The translations under genes were made by a program, and so were the position numbers. Below are positions 52,148-59,973 of a stretch of 64,000 nt of DNA, in pieces (position 1 is the stretch's first letter; each line of letters begins with the position of its first letter). Under the pieces are notes generated by a model. That model had not been told where the DNA came from. It searched no databases and saw only the letters and a program-made list of their open reading frames with translations. This stretch comes from Flavobacteriales bacterium UBA5081 (GTDB taxonomy: Bacteria > Bacteroidota > Bacteroidia > Flavobacteriales_E > Vicingaceae), in the NCBI GenBank assembly GCA_002415785.1, contig DIAJ01000034.1, positions 26,419-90,418 on the forward strand, given 5' to 3'.

Positions 52148-53356
52148 CTATCCCTGTTCTATATTTACAATCTCTTCCACCATCTCCAAATAGTCAATTA
52201 AATCTTTTGGAATAATTGCACCAACTTCAGAATCGCGTTTGTGTCCTAATCGAACAAATACCACATCCCATTCAGGAATGCTGACAATATACTGACCTTG
52301 AATTCCTCTAGCGTAGTGAAAAGAGATGTTTTTGTACTTTCCTAGCCACCAGTGCAATCCATAGTGCTTGATTGACTTCCCATCTTCATCCTTAATATTT
52401 ACAGGCTGAATAGAGTTTTCATAATAGGCTGATTCAATTAAGTTATTGTTTAGCCATTTTCCTGAGTCAAGCATTAATTGACCAATTCTCGCAAAATCTC
52501 TTGCATTACTGTAAAAACAGCAAAAAGCTCTTTCGATTCCATCTGCTTCGTTTAATGTCCAAAGTGCTTTTTCTTCAGCACCAATTTTTTGCCAAAAGTG
52601 ATTGCTAAAATAGTCAGACAGTGACATGCCACAGGCTTTTTGAATGATAAAAGATAGGAGTAAAGTATTGCCACCTTGGTATTTCCATATTTTCCCCGGC
52701 TCGTGAACAATTGGTTTATTTACTGTTAATTCGTAAAGATCGTCCCCATAGTAAGTTTTGGCCATAAAGCCAAAAGGGTTGTTGTAATCCTCACCAAAAT
52801 CAATTCCGGAGCTCATTTGCAATAAATGTTGAATGCTGATTTTAGCTTTCTTTCCATTGGAAAACTCAGGTATAAAGTCGCCCACTTTTTGATGAACACT
52901 TTCTATTTTGCCCTCTTTAATAGCAGCGCCAATTGCTAAAGCAGTAAAACTTTTAGCTACTGAAAAGGAGTTTGTTAGACTACTTTCGTTGTAATCATTC
53001 CAATACTCTTCAAATAAAATGGAATCAGATTGAATGATTAAAAATGCGACCGTTTCCCAATCATTAATTATTTTAGATTGTTCGTCACTTAATTGAAAGT
53101 GATTGTAGTTTTTACTGAAATCCCAAAGTTGAGGTGTAGCAGTTTCAACTTTTCGATTTTCAAATTTTTTGTAATCATTTATTGTAGGGCCCTTTTTGCC
53201 AACTAAATAGGTGCTTCTTACTGCTTTAATAAGATGACTATTACCGCCAATCCACAAACCACCTGCAACAAGTAAGATTGCTAATATGAATGAAAAAAGA
53301 AAACGCAAAATGAATCTTACAATAGACATGGTTTTAAGTTTATGAGTTGCGCTCAT
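52148..53356 (-). CDS. serine hydrolase of the beta-lactamase class C family
   Basis: 402 residues. An N-terminal hydrophobic anchor (FILRFLFSFILAILLVAGGLW) precedes the catalytic SxxK motif in NSFSVAKSFTALAIG. The second motif region YQGGNTLLL follows. Such proteins cleave or transfer small amide/ester bonds and are usually not antibiotic resistance enzymes. Substrate unknown. It is followed on the same strand by nothing related; the isomerase gene lies 26 bp upstream. Confidence 0.88.
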   Translation of the reverse strand: MSATHKLKTMSIVRFILRFLFSFILAILLVAGGLWIGGNSHLIKAVRSTYLVGKKGPTINDYKKFENRKVETATPQLWDFSKNYNHFQLSDEQSKIINDWETVAFLIIQSDSILFEEYWNDYNESSLTNSFSVAKSFTALAIGAAIKEGKIESVHQKVGDFIPEFSNGKKAKISIQHLLQMSSGIDFGEDYNNPFGFMAKTYYGDDLYELTVNKPIVHEPGKIWKYQGGNTLLLSFIIQKACGMSLSDYFSNHFWQKIGAEEKALWTLNEADGIERAFCCFYSNARDFARIGQLMLDSGKWLNNNLIESAYYENSIQPVNIKDEDGKSIKHYGLHWWLGKYKNISFHYARGIQGQYIVSIPEWDVVFVRLGHKRDSEVGAIIPKDLIDYLEMVEEIVNIEQG

Positions 53357-53382
53357 TAATACTTACAACAAATAGAGCTAGG

Positions 53383-54369
53383 TTAATCCAACTCAACAAG
53401 CATCTCTTTCAATCCGGTAATTACATCAACCTCCACGGCATCAATCTGCTTTTTTTCAGCTAAGAAATAAGAAACCCAATCACCTAAGTGAATTAAGTAT
53501 AGAGCACGCTCAATTGATGAGTCTCCTTTAGTGTAAACTTCATTTATTGAAGAAGCATATTTTTCAATAATTTCTTTACTGTACTCAATTCGTTCTTGAT
53601 TGCGGTAAAAATCAGCTTCGCTGCGGAAAAGAACAACTGCTAAGTCTTTGTTTTTTGTTCTCCAGCCGACTAATTCATTGTGATTCATTTCAGGAATAAC
53701 ATGATGCCAGCAGAGCATTTTAGCATTTTCGTTAATCTGTTGTCTGAAACGAACACAAACGCCATCTAAGCTAGATTCTCCATAAATTACAGGGAGTTTT
53801 CCGTGAAGTTTTTCACTAAGTTTTATTGCTTCATTTTGAATATTGCTTTCCTCTTGAGTAATTAAGTTGATGGCAGATTGAATTTGTTTACTTTTAGATT
53901 GAATCAAGCCGTATTTTTCAAAAACAAAAAATAATTGTGGAAAAGACAATCCAAAAGCTGCTCTTGGTGGCAATCCACCGGGAATTTGTATGATGTTTTT
54001 TCCTTCTTCTTTGGCAATTTCAGCAAACTTTCCGCCAGAAGTAATAATGGCAATTTCAGCTCCTTTTTCTTCGGCTTGAGCAAACATGCTTAGCGTTTCT
54101 TCAGTATTGCCTGAATAAGAACAACAAATCACCAGGCTATTTTCACTTACAAAAGCAGGAAGCGTATAATCTTTATTTACCAGTATAGGCTTTTTACACT
54201 CATCGCTAATCAATTGGCTAATAATTGTGCCGCCAATACCTGAGCCACCTAATCCACAAATCAATACATTGTCAATTTTGTTTTTTGAGGCATTAAATTT
54301 AGCCGAACTTCCAATGGTAATTGCTTGCTCTAAGTGCTTGGTAAAGTCTGTGATTAGCTGCTTCATCAT
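53383..54369 (-). CDS. bifunctional phosphoglucose/phosphomannose isomerase
   Basis: 328 residues with two SIS sugar-phosphate domains. The N-terminal CGLGGSGIGGTIIS and CCSYSGNTEETLSMF are the phosphate-binding loops; the C-terminal domain contains the conserved MNHNELVGW. It interconverts glucose-6-P or mannose-6-P with fructose-6-P. The N-terminal residues MMKQ allow two adjacent starts. Confidence 0.92.
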   Translation of the reverse strand: MMKQLITDFTKHLEQAITIGSSAKFNASKNKIDNVLICGLGGSGIGGTIISQLISDECKKPILVNKDYTLPAFVSENSLVICCSYSGNTEETLSMFAQAEEKGAEIAIITSGGKFAEIAKEEGKNIIQIPGGLPPRAAFGLSFPQLFFVFEKYGLIQSKSKQIQSAINLITQEESNIQNEAIKLSEKLHGKLPVIYGESSLDGVCVRFRQQINENAKMLCWHHVIPEMNHNELVGWRTKNKDLAVVLFRSEADFYRNQERIEYSKEIIEKYASSINEVYTKGDSSIERALYLIHLGDWVSYFLAEKKQIDAVEVDVITGLKEMLVELD

Positions 54370-54472
54370 ACTGAAAAAATTTGAAATGCAAATAAAAGCA
54401 AAATTCTTAGATGGTTGATGAAAGTCAACTAGATTCTAAAGTACTTAAAATTTGAAGTTTTTTAGCGAAGAA

Positions 54473-54769
54473 AGAGTCAAGAATCAAGGTTGCTTCGCTG
54501 TTAGAGAAGAGAGTGAGTTGAAGAAAAGATGAAGGATTAAGGTTCAAGGCTTTCTCTTTCAACTTTCCTGTTTTCCAAAGGCCCAGAAAGGGCGATATCT
54601 AATAGCCGGGTACTTTAGTGCCGGGACCTTTAGTGCCGGGACAGAATAAATATCAATGAAATAACTTTTGGCGACATTTTTGACAAAAATAGTGACAAAA
54701 GTGGGTTTTGAAATGCTAAACTTAAAACATTAAGAACATGAAGGCTTTAAGGAAGTCATTAAGTTTTTA
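54473..54769 (-). repeat. dispersed repeat, copy 2 (inverted relative to 46425-46706)
   Basis: The reverse complement of this stretch matches 46425-46706 over its whole length, almost perfectly at both ends. The middle carries a short tandem of GCCGGGACCTTTAGT-like 15-mers (54606-54642) that copy 1 lacks. A palindromic GGCGACATTTTTGACAAAAA core lies at 54670-54689. It occupies the gap between the isomerase and pgk; the bases 54770-54838 carry a further repeat-like CCGCAAAGCACGCTAAGG. Confidence 0.85.
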
Positions 54770-54936
54770 GACGCAAGATATTTAACCGCAAAGCACGCTA
54801 AGGTTGCTCAAAGTTCCCTAAGGTTTTCTTTCTAACACATGTCTTCGAAGAAAACCGATTCTCGACCAAAAAGGGGAAATACAAATTCTATTTTCTCTTG
54901 TCAATATTCCATTATCTGTTACAATAGAATAATAAT

Positions 54937-54944
54937 TATTTTTG
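54937..54944 (+). promoter_or_regulatory. -7 promoter element of pgk
   Basis: TATTTTTG fits TAnnTTTG and lies 20 bp before the pgk start at 54965. A matching -33 TTG at normal spacing is not evident. It supports the downstream start over the open frame that begins at 54839. Confidence 0.5.
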
Positions 54945-54964
54945 CCCTCCCAATTTACAAAAGC

Positions 54965-56155
54965 ATGAAGCAAATTAAAGAATACAATTTCAGTGGAAAA
55001 AGAGTGTTAGTTCGCTTAGACTTAAACGTTCCTTTAAACGATAATTTTGAAGTAACCGACACTACTCGTATAGATGCGGCAGTTCCTACAATTTTAAAAA
55101 TTGTGAACGATGGAGGAGCAGCTATTTTAATGTCGCACTTGGGTAGACCAAAAGGGGAGAGAAATGGGAAGTATTCTTTAAAACATATTGTTAATGCCCT
55201 CTCTCAGAAATTAGGCAAGGAAGTAAAATTTGTTTCTGATTGTATTGGTGAAGAGGTACAGCAAGCAGCAGCAACTTTAGATGCCGGAGAGATTTTATTG
55301 TTGGAAAACCTTCGATTTCACAAAGCAGAAACAGAAGGAGATGCGGGTTTTGCTAAAAAACTAGCCGACTTAGCTGATGTATATGTAAATGACGCTTTTG
55401 GAACGGCTCACAGAGCTCATGCTTCCACTTCCATTGTTGCTTCTTTTTTTGGAGAAGAGAAAATGTTTGGTTTTGTAATTGAAAAAGAATTGGCAGCGGT
55501 TGAAAAAGTAACTGAGCACAATGAACGTCCGTTTACGGCAATTATGGGTGGAGCAAAGATTTCCGATAAGATATTACTCATCGAAAAAATGCTCGATAAA
55601 GTGGACAATTTAATTATTGGCGGAGGAATGAGCTACACTTTCTTTAAAGCCATGGGCGGAAAAGTAGGCAACTCTTTGGTGGAAGAAGACAAACTAAACT
55701 TGGCGAAAACAATATTAAAATTGGCAAAAGAAAAAGAGGTGAATTTGTTTTTACCTACAGATTCAAAAGTTGCCGATGACTTTAATAATGAAGCCAACAC
55801 TGAATTAGCCGACAATATGGATATTCCTGATGGCTTTATGGGCTTAGACATTGGACCAAAAGCTGTTGAAGAGTTTGGCAATATTATTAGAAAGTCGAAA
55901 ACCATTCTATGGAACGGGCCAATGGGCGTTTTTGAAATGTCGAACTTCTCCTACGGAACCAAAGAAGTGGCACAAGCTATTGCCGATGCTACAGCTGATG
56001 GCGCTTACTCATTAATCGGCGGTGGAGATTCTGCAGCGGCGATTAATCAACTAAACTTCACTGAAAAGGTTAGTTATATTTCTACCGGCGGTGGTGCATT
56101 ACTAGAGTATTTAGAAGGCAAGAAACTTCCGGGGATTGCTGCGATAATGGATTGA
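54965..56155 (+). CDS. pgk: phosphoglycerate kinase
   Basis: 396 residues from the Met at 54965 (MKQIKEYNFSGKRVLVRLD), the normal family start; the 42 residues in frame upstream are not homologous. Visible are RLDLNVPL, LMSHLGRPKGER, LLLENLRFH and the C-terminal GGGDSAAAI. It makes ATP from 1,3-bisphosphoglycerate. Single gene. Confidence 0.97.
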   Translation: MKQIKEYNFSGKRVLVRLDLNVPLNDNFEVTDTTRIDAAVPTILKIVNDGGAAILMSHLGRPKGERNGKYSLKHIVNALSQKLGKEVKFVSDCIGEEVQQAAATLDAGEILLLENLRFHKAETEGDAGFAKKLADLADVYVNDAFGTAHRAHASTSIVASFFGEEKMFGFVIEKELAAVEKVTEHNERPFTAIMGGAKISDKILLIEKMLDKVDNLIIGGGMSYTFFKAMGGKVGNSLVEEDKLNLAKTILKLAKEKEVNLFLPTDSKVADDFNNEANTELADNMDIPDGFMGLDIGPKAVEEFGNIIRKSKTILWNGPMGVFEMSNFSYGTKEVAQAIADATADGAYSLIGGGDSAAAINQLNFTEKVSYISTGGGALLEYLEGKKLPGIAAIMD

Positions 56156-56165
56156 TGTATTTCAA

Positions 56166-56321
56166 CTTTGGCAAAGTTGGAGTACACAATGGTTATTTAT
56201 CGATTAAATTTAGCTAGATTCCAGGAGGTTAACTTTGCCAAAGTTGGACTCTATGGCTATGTTTGCGATTCAATTTGGCTTGATTGTAATAGTTAATTGC
56301 AGCAGTTAACTTTGACAAAGT
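56166..56321. repeat. three AACTTTGnCAAAGTT palindromes between pgk and cvpA
   Basis: Near 56168-56182, 56232-56246 and 56306-56320 the palindrome AACTTTG-n-CAAAGTT occurs with central base G, C and A, in the first two cases followed by GGA. The three lie in the convergent space between pgk and cvpA. A related inverted pair, TGCCAAAGTT / AACTTTGGCA, lies at 10221-10243 behind folB. They may act as terminators or be mobile palindromic units. Confidence 0.7.
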
Positions 56322-56855
56322 TCAAAAGTTTTCATTCAGCAAATCACTCCCCTCCTGATTAATTTTTTCCAAAGAAAACTCTTCCAACAAAGGAGCAACC
56401 GGCTTTGTAATCCACATAATGGGTTGATAAAGCATTGATTCTTCTTTTAAGTTCTTTTCAGAGAATTTAAAGTTTTGATTGAGGTTTTCGTAAAAATAGA
56501 TGAGTACGCTTAACATCAATGCGTATTTCAATATTCCGAAAAGCATTCCCAACAAGCGGTTTACTAATCCCAAAGCAACCATTTTTAGCATTTTGCTAAG
56601 CAATTTCGCCAACAGAAATACACCAATGACGATTAGAATGAAAGTAAATATAAAGCTGCTCAAGCCAAGCCACTCTTGGGGTATATCGACGTATTGTACC
56701 AGTATCTCAGCGGTAAAATCAGAAAATTTAATGGCGCCAAAAATGCCCAAAGCTAAGGCAACAAAAGTAGCCACTTCCAACACCAAGCCTTTCTTAAAGC
56801 CCATAAATGCACCCCAAATTAAAGGGATTGCTAAAATAAAATCGATGTATTGCAT
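56322..56855 (-). CDS. cvpA: CvpA family membrane protein
   Basis: 177 residues with four hydrophobic segments (for example IPLIWGAFMGFKKGLVLEVA and FIFTFILIVIGVFLLAKL). The CvpA family is named after colicin V production and is linked to envelope stress. The start MQYIDFILAIPLIWG is duplicated 1.6 kb upstream (58485-58513), showing that DNA was inserted at the start codon. The gene remains intact but its original 5' flank has been separated from it. Confidence 0.88.
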   Translation of the reverse strand: MQYIDFILAIPLIWGAFMGFKKGLVLEVATFVALALGIFGAIKFSDFTAEILVQYVDIPQEWLGLSSFIFTFILIVIGVFLLAKLLSKMLKMVALGLVNRLLGMLFGILKYALMLSVLIYFYENLNQNFKFSEKNLKEESMLYQPIMWITKPVAPLLEEFSLEKINQEGSDLLNENF

Positions 56856-56876
56856 GAATTTTATGAAAAAGAAACG

Positions 56877-57653
56877 CTATTTTCCTCTTTGTCCGTTTTT
56901 AATTAACACAAACGAACAACTAACATTCAGTTTTTCATTATTTGATACGGAAGCAGTCTCTATATTAAAATTTAAATGAATTTCGTTAATGGTTAGTTTC
57001 GTTACGTTAACTGTTTGATTAGTATCAGTTTGCCAATACGTATCTCCATTATAGTTAAATGAAAAACCATATTTTGGGAGATTATGTATTCCTTCTTCCT
57101 TTATATTATCAATTGATAAAGATAATCCGCTATTGGAAAAGTTTGTGCTATTGTAATTTACATTTAGTCTACCGATATGTGGATCGTATTGTGCTTGAAT
57201 TAAATTTAAGATACTTAAATCAAGACTTGTATCGGTCGTAGTTATTGAGAAAATAGAATCAGTGTAATAATATTCTTGATAACTCTGATAAATATTAAAA
57301 GAATTAACATTTCCATAATTATCTTTAATGCTAACAAAATCAAAACCTAGATTATGATCATTAAAAACCCAATAAAGAGCATTTTTGGGAAAAATGATTA
57401 ATTGGTTGTTCCTAATAATTGCTTGTGAAGAAAAAGATGGTCTCTCTTTGATAGTATACGGTGGTGATCCTCCTGATATTTCTACAATAAGTGAATCAGG
57501 AGACTCCCTAACAAACCATGAAGCACTCTCGGGACTAAACCTAATAACTTCTGTTTTTGACCTTGGTTCAGTATAAGCATCATTTTCTTTTTCGCAAGCT
57601 GAAAGTGTTAGTATTACTGCTAATACAAATAGGGCATTATGTATTATTCTCAT
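56877..57653 (-). CDS. cassette lipoprotein, paralogue 1
   Basis: 258 residues. The lipoprotein signal ends LTLSACEKEND. The mature part begins with SASWFVRESPDSLIVEISGG, close to NTNWFLREYPDSVVVKLSGG of the next gene; SSQAIIRNNQLIIFP also matches SSKAIIKGNELHIFP. No known domain. The start shares one base with the stop of paralogue 2. Both lie within the cassette inserted at the cvpA start. Confidence 0.75.
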   Translation of the reverse strand: MRIIHNALFVLAVILTLSACEKENDAYTEPRSKTEVIRFSPESASWFVRESPDSLIVEISGGSPPYTIKERPSFSSQAIIRNNQLIIFPKNALYWVFNDHNLGFDFVSIKDNYGNVNSFNIYQSYQEYYYTDSIFSITTTDTSLDLSILNLIQAQYDPHIGRLNVNYNSTNFSNSGLSLSIDNIKEEGIHNLPKYGFSFNYNGDTYWQTDTNQTVNVTKLTINEIHLNFNIETASVSNNEKLNVSCSFVLIKNGQRGK

Positions 57654-58411
57654 TATTGAATGCGTTTAAAGTTAAATTGGCAATTCACAGTTATCACACT
57701 GTTGTTACTAGAAACTAATTCATGGCTAAAGCTACCTGCTATTCTATTTAAGCTAAAGTGAGAAACAGTAACTTTTATTTTATCTTCAGCTCTTAAACGA
57801 TACTGCCTTCCTAATTCTGAATAATAAAATGAGGTGTTATGAGTTTCAAATTCACCGACAGAATCAATATTTTCAATACTAATATAAAACCTAGTATTGT
57901 TATTATTCAAGTAAAAGTCAAAACCTAGGTAATCATAAAATCCATCATAATTTGCATAAACGTGAGGAGGTTGTGTTATTTTTACTGAAGTGTCTCCACT
58001 AATATTAAAAGTTAAACTTGAATCAATATACCTGTACTTTTGAAGATCTATTTTGATGTTAAATTGATTTGTGTTGCCATAATTGTCTTGAACTATTAAG
58101 AAGTCATAGCCTATTCTTTCAGATTCAGAACTTAATGATGAATTAAAAGATAAAGGAAAAATATGAAGTTCATTACCTTTTATTATTGCCTTGGAGGAAA
58201 ACCCGGGTCGTTCAGTAATTACATAAGGAGGCTCTCCTCCGCTCAATTTTACTACCACTGAGTCGGGGTATTCCCTTAAAAACCAGTTGGTATTGTTAGG
58301 GCTAAACTGAATGGTAGATTGTTTTGAATCTCCTAGTGTAGGTTCTTCATTTTCTTTTTCACAACTAAGAATAGAGATAGAAATAAGAAGTATTGAAATT
58401 ATTTTTTTCAT
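57653..58411 (-). CDS. cassette lipoprotein, paralogue 2
   Basis: 252 residues. The signal IISILLISISILSCEKENEE carries a lipobox, and the next residues (CEKENE) are nearly identical to those of paralogue 1 (CEKEND). Conserved blocks are SGGEPPYVITERPGFSSKAI and a C-terminal beta-rich half. Probably a surface or periplasmic lipoprotein. The two genes form a translationally coupled pair produced by tandem duplication and now clearly diverged. Confidence 0.75.
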   Translation of the reverse strand: MKKIISILLISISILSCEKENEEPTLGDSKQSTIQFSPNNTNWFLREYPDSVVVKLSGGEPPYVITERPGFSSKAIIKGNELHIFPLSFNSSLSSESERIGYDFLIVQDNYGNTNQFNIKIDLQKYRYIDSSLTFNISGDTSVKITQPPHVYANYDGFYDYLGFDFYLNNNNTRFYISIENIDSVGEFETHNTSFYYSELGRQYRLRAEDKIKVTVSHFSLNRIAGSFSHELVSSNNSVITVNCQFNFKRIQ

Positions 58412-58484
58412 AGAGATTGGTTTTGATTCTTACAAATATAACAATCAATTACTATTGAAGTAATTATTTGTTTTTAAAGAGAGA

Positions 58485-58513
58485 ACTGCTTCTATAAAAT
58501 CGATGTATTGCAT
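58485..58513 (-). repeat. cvpA 5'-end copy
   Basis: Read on the minus strand it begins ATGCAATACATCGATTTTAT, 20 bases identical to the first 20 bases of cvpA, and continues for 9 more bases with four mismatches (25 of 29 by hand). The peptide is MQYIDFIEA against MQYIDFILA. It lies on the far side of the two lipoprotein genes, next to what was presumably the original cvpA upstream region. Confidence 0.85.
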
Positions 58514-58555
58514 TCAATAAATTTGACTGCTAAACTATCATTAATTTTGTTTTCT

Positions 58556-58900
58556 ATGGAAATAGAGTTTCAAAAAAAGTGGGACGACTTAAAAAGACAC
58601 TTAGATCAGCGTTTTGAAGACGATTTGGATGTGCAGGCAATTTTGTTTTTAATTGGTTTGCAAGAGCTGGGAAAGAAAGTTGAAAAACTTTCAAAAGATC
58701 AAAAAGTAGATGTTATGCATGTAGCGGTTTGTGCTATTCTTGAGCCATACGGCTATTACGAATACGAAGGTCGCGATAAAGACGATTGGCCTCATTGGAA
58801 ATCCGCTAAGCAATTGCCTCGCTTAAATCAAAGGGAACAAGAAATGTTAATGAAACAAGGAATTATCGAGTACTTGGAGGAAAATTCAACCTTTGCTTAG
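58556..58900 (+). CDS. conserved hypothetical protein
   Basis: 114 residues from the Met at 58556 (MEIEFQKKWDDLKRHLDQRF); a longer frame from 58508 would begin inside the cvpA copy. A -7 element TAATTTTG lies at 58542-58549. The protein is soluble, mostly helical, with KVDVMHVAVCAILEPYGYY and a C-terminal REQEMLMKQGIIEYLEEN. The family is not recognised; it looks like a Bacteroidota core gene. Confidence 0.75.
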   Translation: MEIEFQKKWDDLKRHLDQRFEDDLDVQAILFLIGLQELGKKVEKLSKDQKVDVMHVAVCAILEPYGYYEYEGRDKDDWPHWKSAKQLPRLNQREQEMLMKQGIIEYLEENSTFA

Positions 58901-59283
58901 TAGATAACCAGCTTTCGTTCAATTAAGTTGTCATCATCAAGGCTGCGTTCAGTTTCCAATAAAACTGAAGTTGAATCTTCGATGATATCGCTATTTCGAT
59001 TTTTGTAGAGTGCAACATCCACTAAAACGGTGTTTTCAAACTTAAACTTTATTGTACCATATCGGTCGGTAGCACCTGAATCAACCACTTGTGCATTGAG
59101 GATTCCTTGATTGGCACCATCAACGGAAACTTCTACCCAAGCACCGGGAATCCGATTGTTGTAACCATCAACAACTGTAACCAATAAAGTAGGTCCAACA
59201 TCTTTTTTACAAGCTATAAATGGCATTGCCAAGAGTGCCCAAAAGCACAGTTTTAGCCCGATATTTTGTATACTTTTGCCCAT
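58897..59283 (-). CDS. putative lipoprotein with Ig-like/carboxypeptidase-regulatory fold
   Basis: 128 residues from the Met at 59283; the signal peptide LKLCFWALLAMPFIACKKD contains a lipobox. The mature part LLVTVVDGYNNRIPGAWVEVSVDGA followed by TDRYGTIKFKF resembles Cna-B/CarboxypepD-type beta sandwiches. Its 3' end overlaps that of the convergent gene by 4 bases. It diverges from the cyclophilin gene. Confidence 0.65.
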   Translation of the reverse strand: MGKSIQNIGLKLCFWALLAMPFIACKKDVGPTLLVTVVDGYNNRIPGAWVEVSVDGANQGILNAQVVDSGATDRYGTIKFKFENTVLVDVALYKNRNSDIIEDSTSVLLETERSLDDDNLIERKLVIY

Positions 59284-59319
59284 AGATTCTTTAAAGGTAA
59301 TCACAAACATAACTATATT

Positions 59320-59973
59320 TTGAAAAAGTTAGTATTTATACTTGCTGCATTTTTCGCATTATTTAGCTATGAGCTTCATGCTCAGCAAAAAGTTTTAATT
59401 CAAACCAGCGTCGGCGACATTGTAGTGTTACTTTACGACGAAACTCCGGAGCATAAAGCTAATTTTATCAAATTGGCAAAAGAAGGCTTTTACGATTCTA
59501 CTCTTTTCCATCGGGTAATTAAAGATTTTATGATTCAAGGTGGGGATCCACTTTCCAAGCCATCAAAAAACAGTTCGGTTTTAGGAAATGGCGGACCGGG
59601 CTATACGCTTCCTGCCGAAATTGACAATCAATTTATACACAAGAAAGGGGCTTTAGCTGCTGCTCGACAAGGTGATCAAATGAACCCTGATCGCAGAAGT
59701 TCAGGTTCTCAGTTTTACATTGTAGAGGGAAGAAAATATCCGTCTCAATATATGGATCGTTTTGCAGAAACTAGGGGAGCCCCTTACACTGAAGAGCAGT
59801 TAAAAACTTATGAAACTTTAGGAGGCACACCTCACTTAGATGGTCAATATACCGTTTTTGGAGAAGTATTGTCGGGCTTAAATGTAATTGATAACATTTC
59901 AGTAATGGAAACCGGCAGCAATGACCGTCCGAAAGAAGATGTTTATATTATTAAAATGAAGTTGTTGAACTAA
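59320..59973 (+). CDS. peptidylprolyl isomerase (cyclophilin type), exported
   Basis: 218 residues. The frame is open from 59266, but the TTG at 59320 yields a proper signal peptide (KKLVFILAAFFALFSYELHA) and avoids overlap with the divergent lipoprotein. The cyclophilin core is SVGDIVVLLYDETPEHKANF, FHRVIKDFMIQGGDP and SGSQFYIVEG. It assists protein folding in the periplasm. The pheS start overlaps its stop by one base. Confidence 0.88.
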   Translation: MKKLVFILAAFFALFSYELHAQQKVLIQTSVGDIVVLLYDETPEHKANFIKLAKEGFYDSTLFHRVIKDFMIQGGDPLSKPSKNSSVLGNGGPGYTLPAEIDNQFIHKKGALAAARQGDQMNPDRRSSGSQFYIVEGRKYPSQYMDRFAETRGAPYTEEQLKTYETLGGTPHLDGQYTVFGEVLSGLNVIDNISVMETGSNDRPKEDVYIIKMKLLN

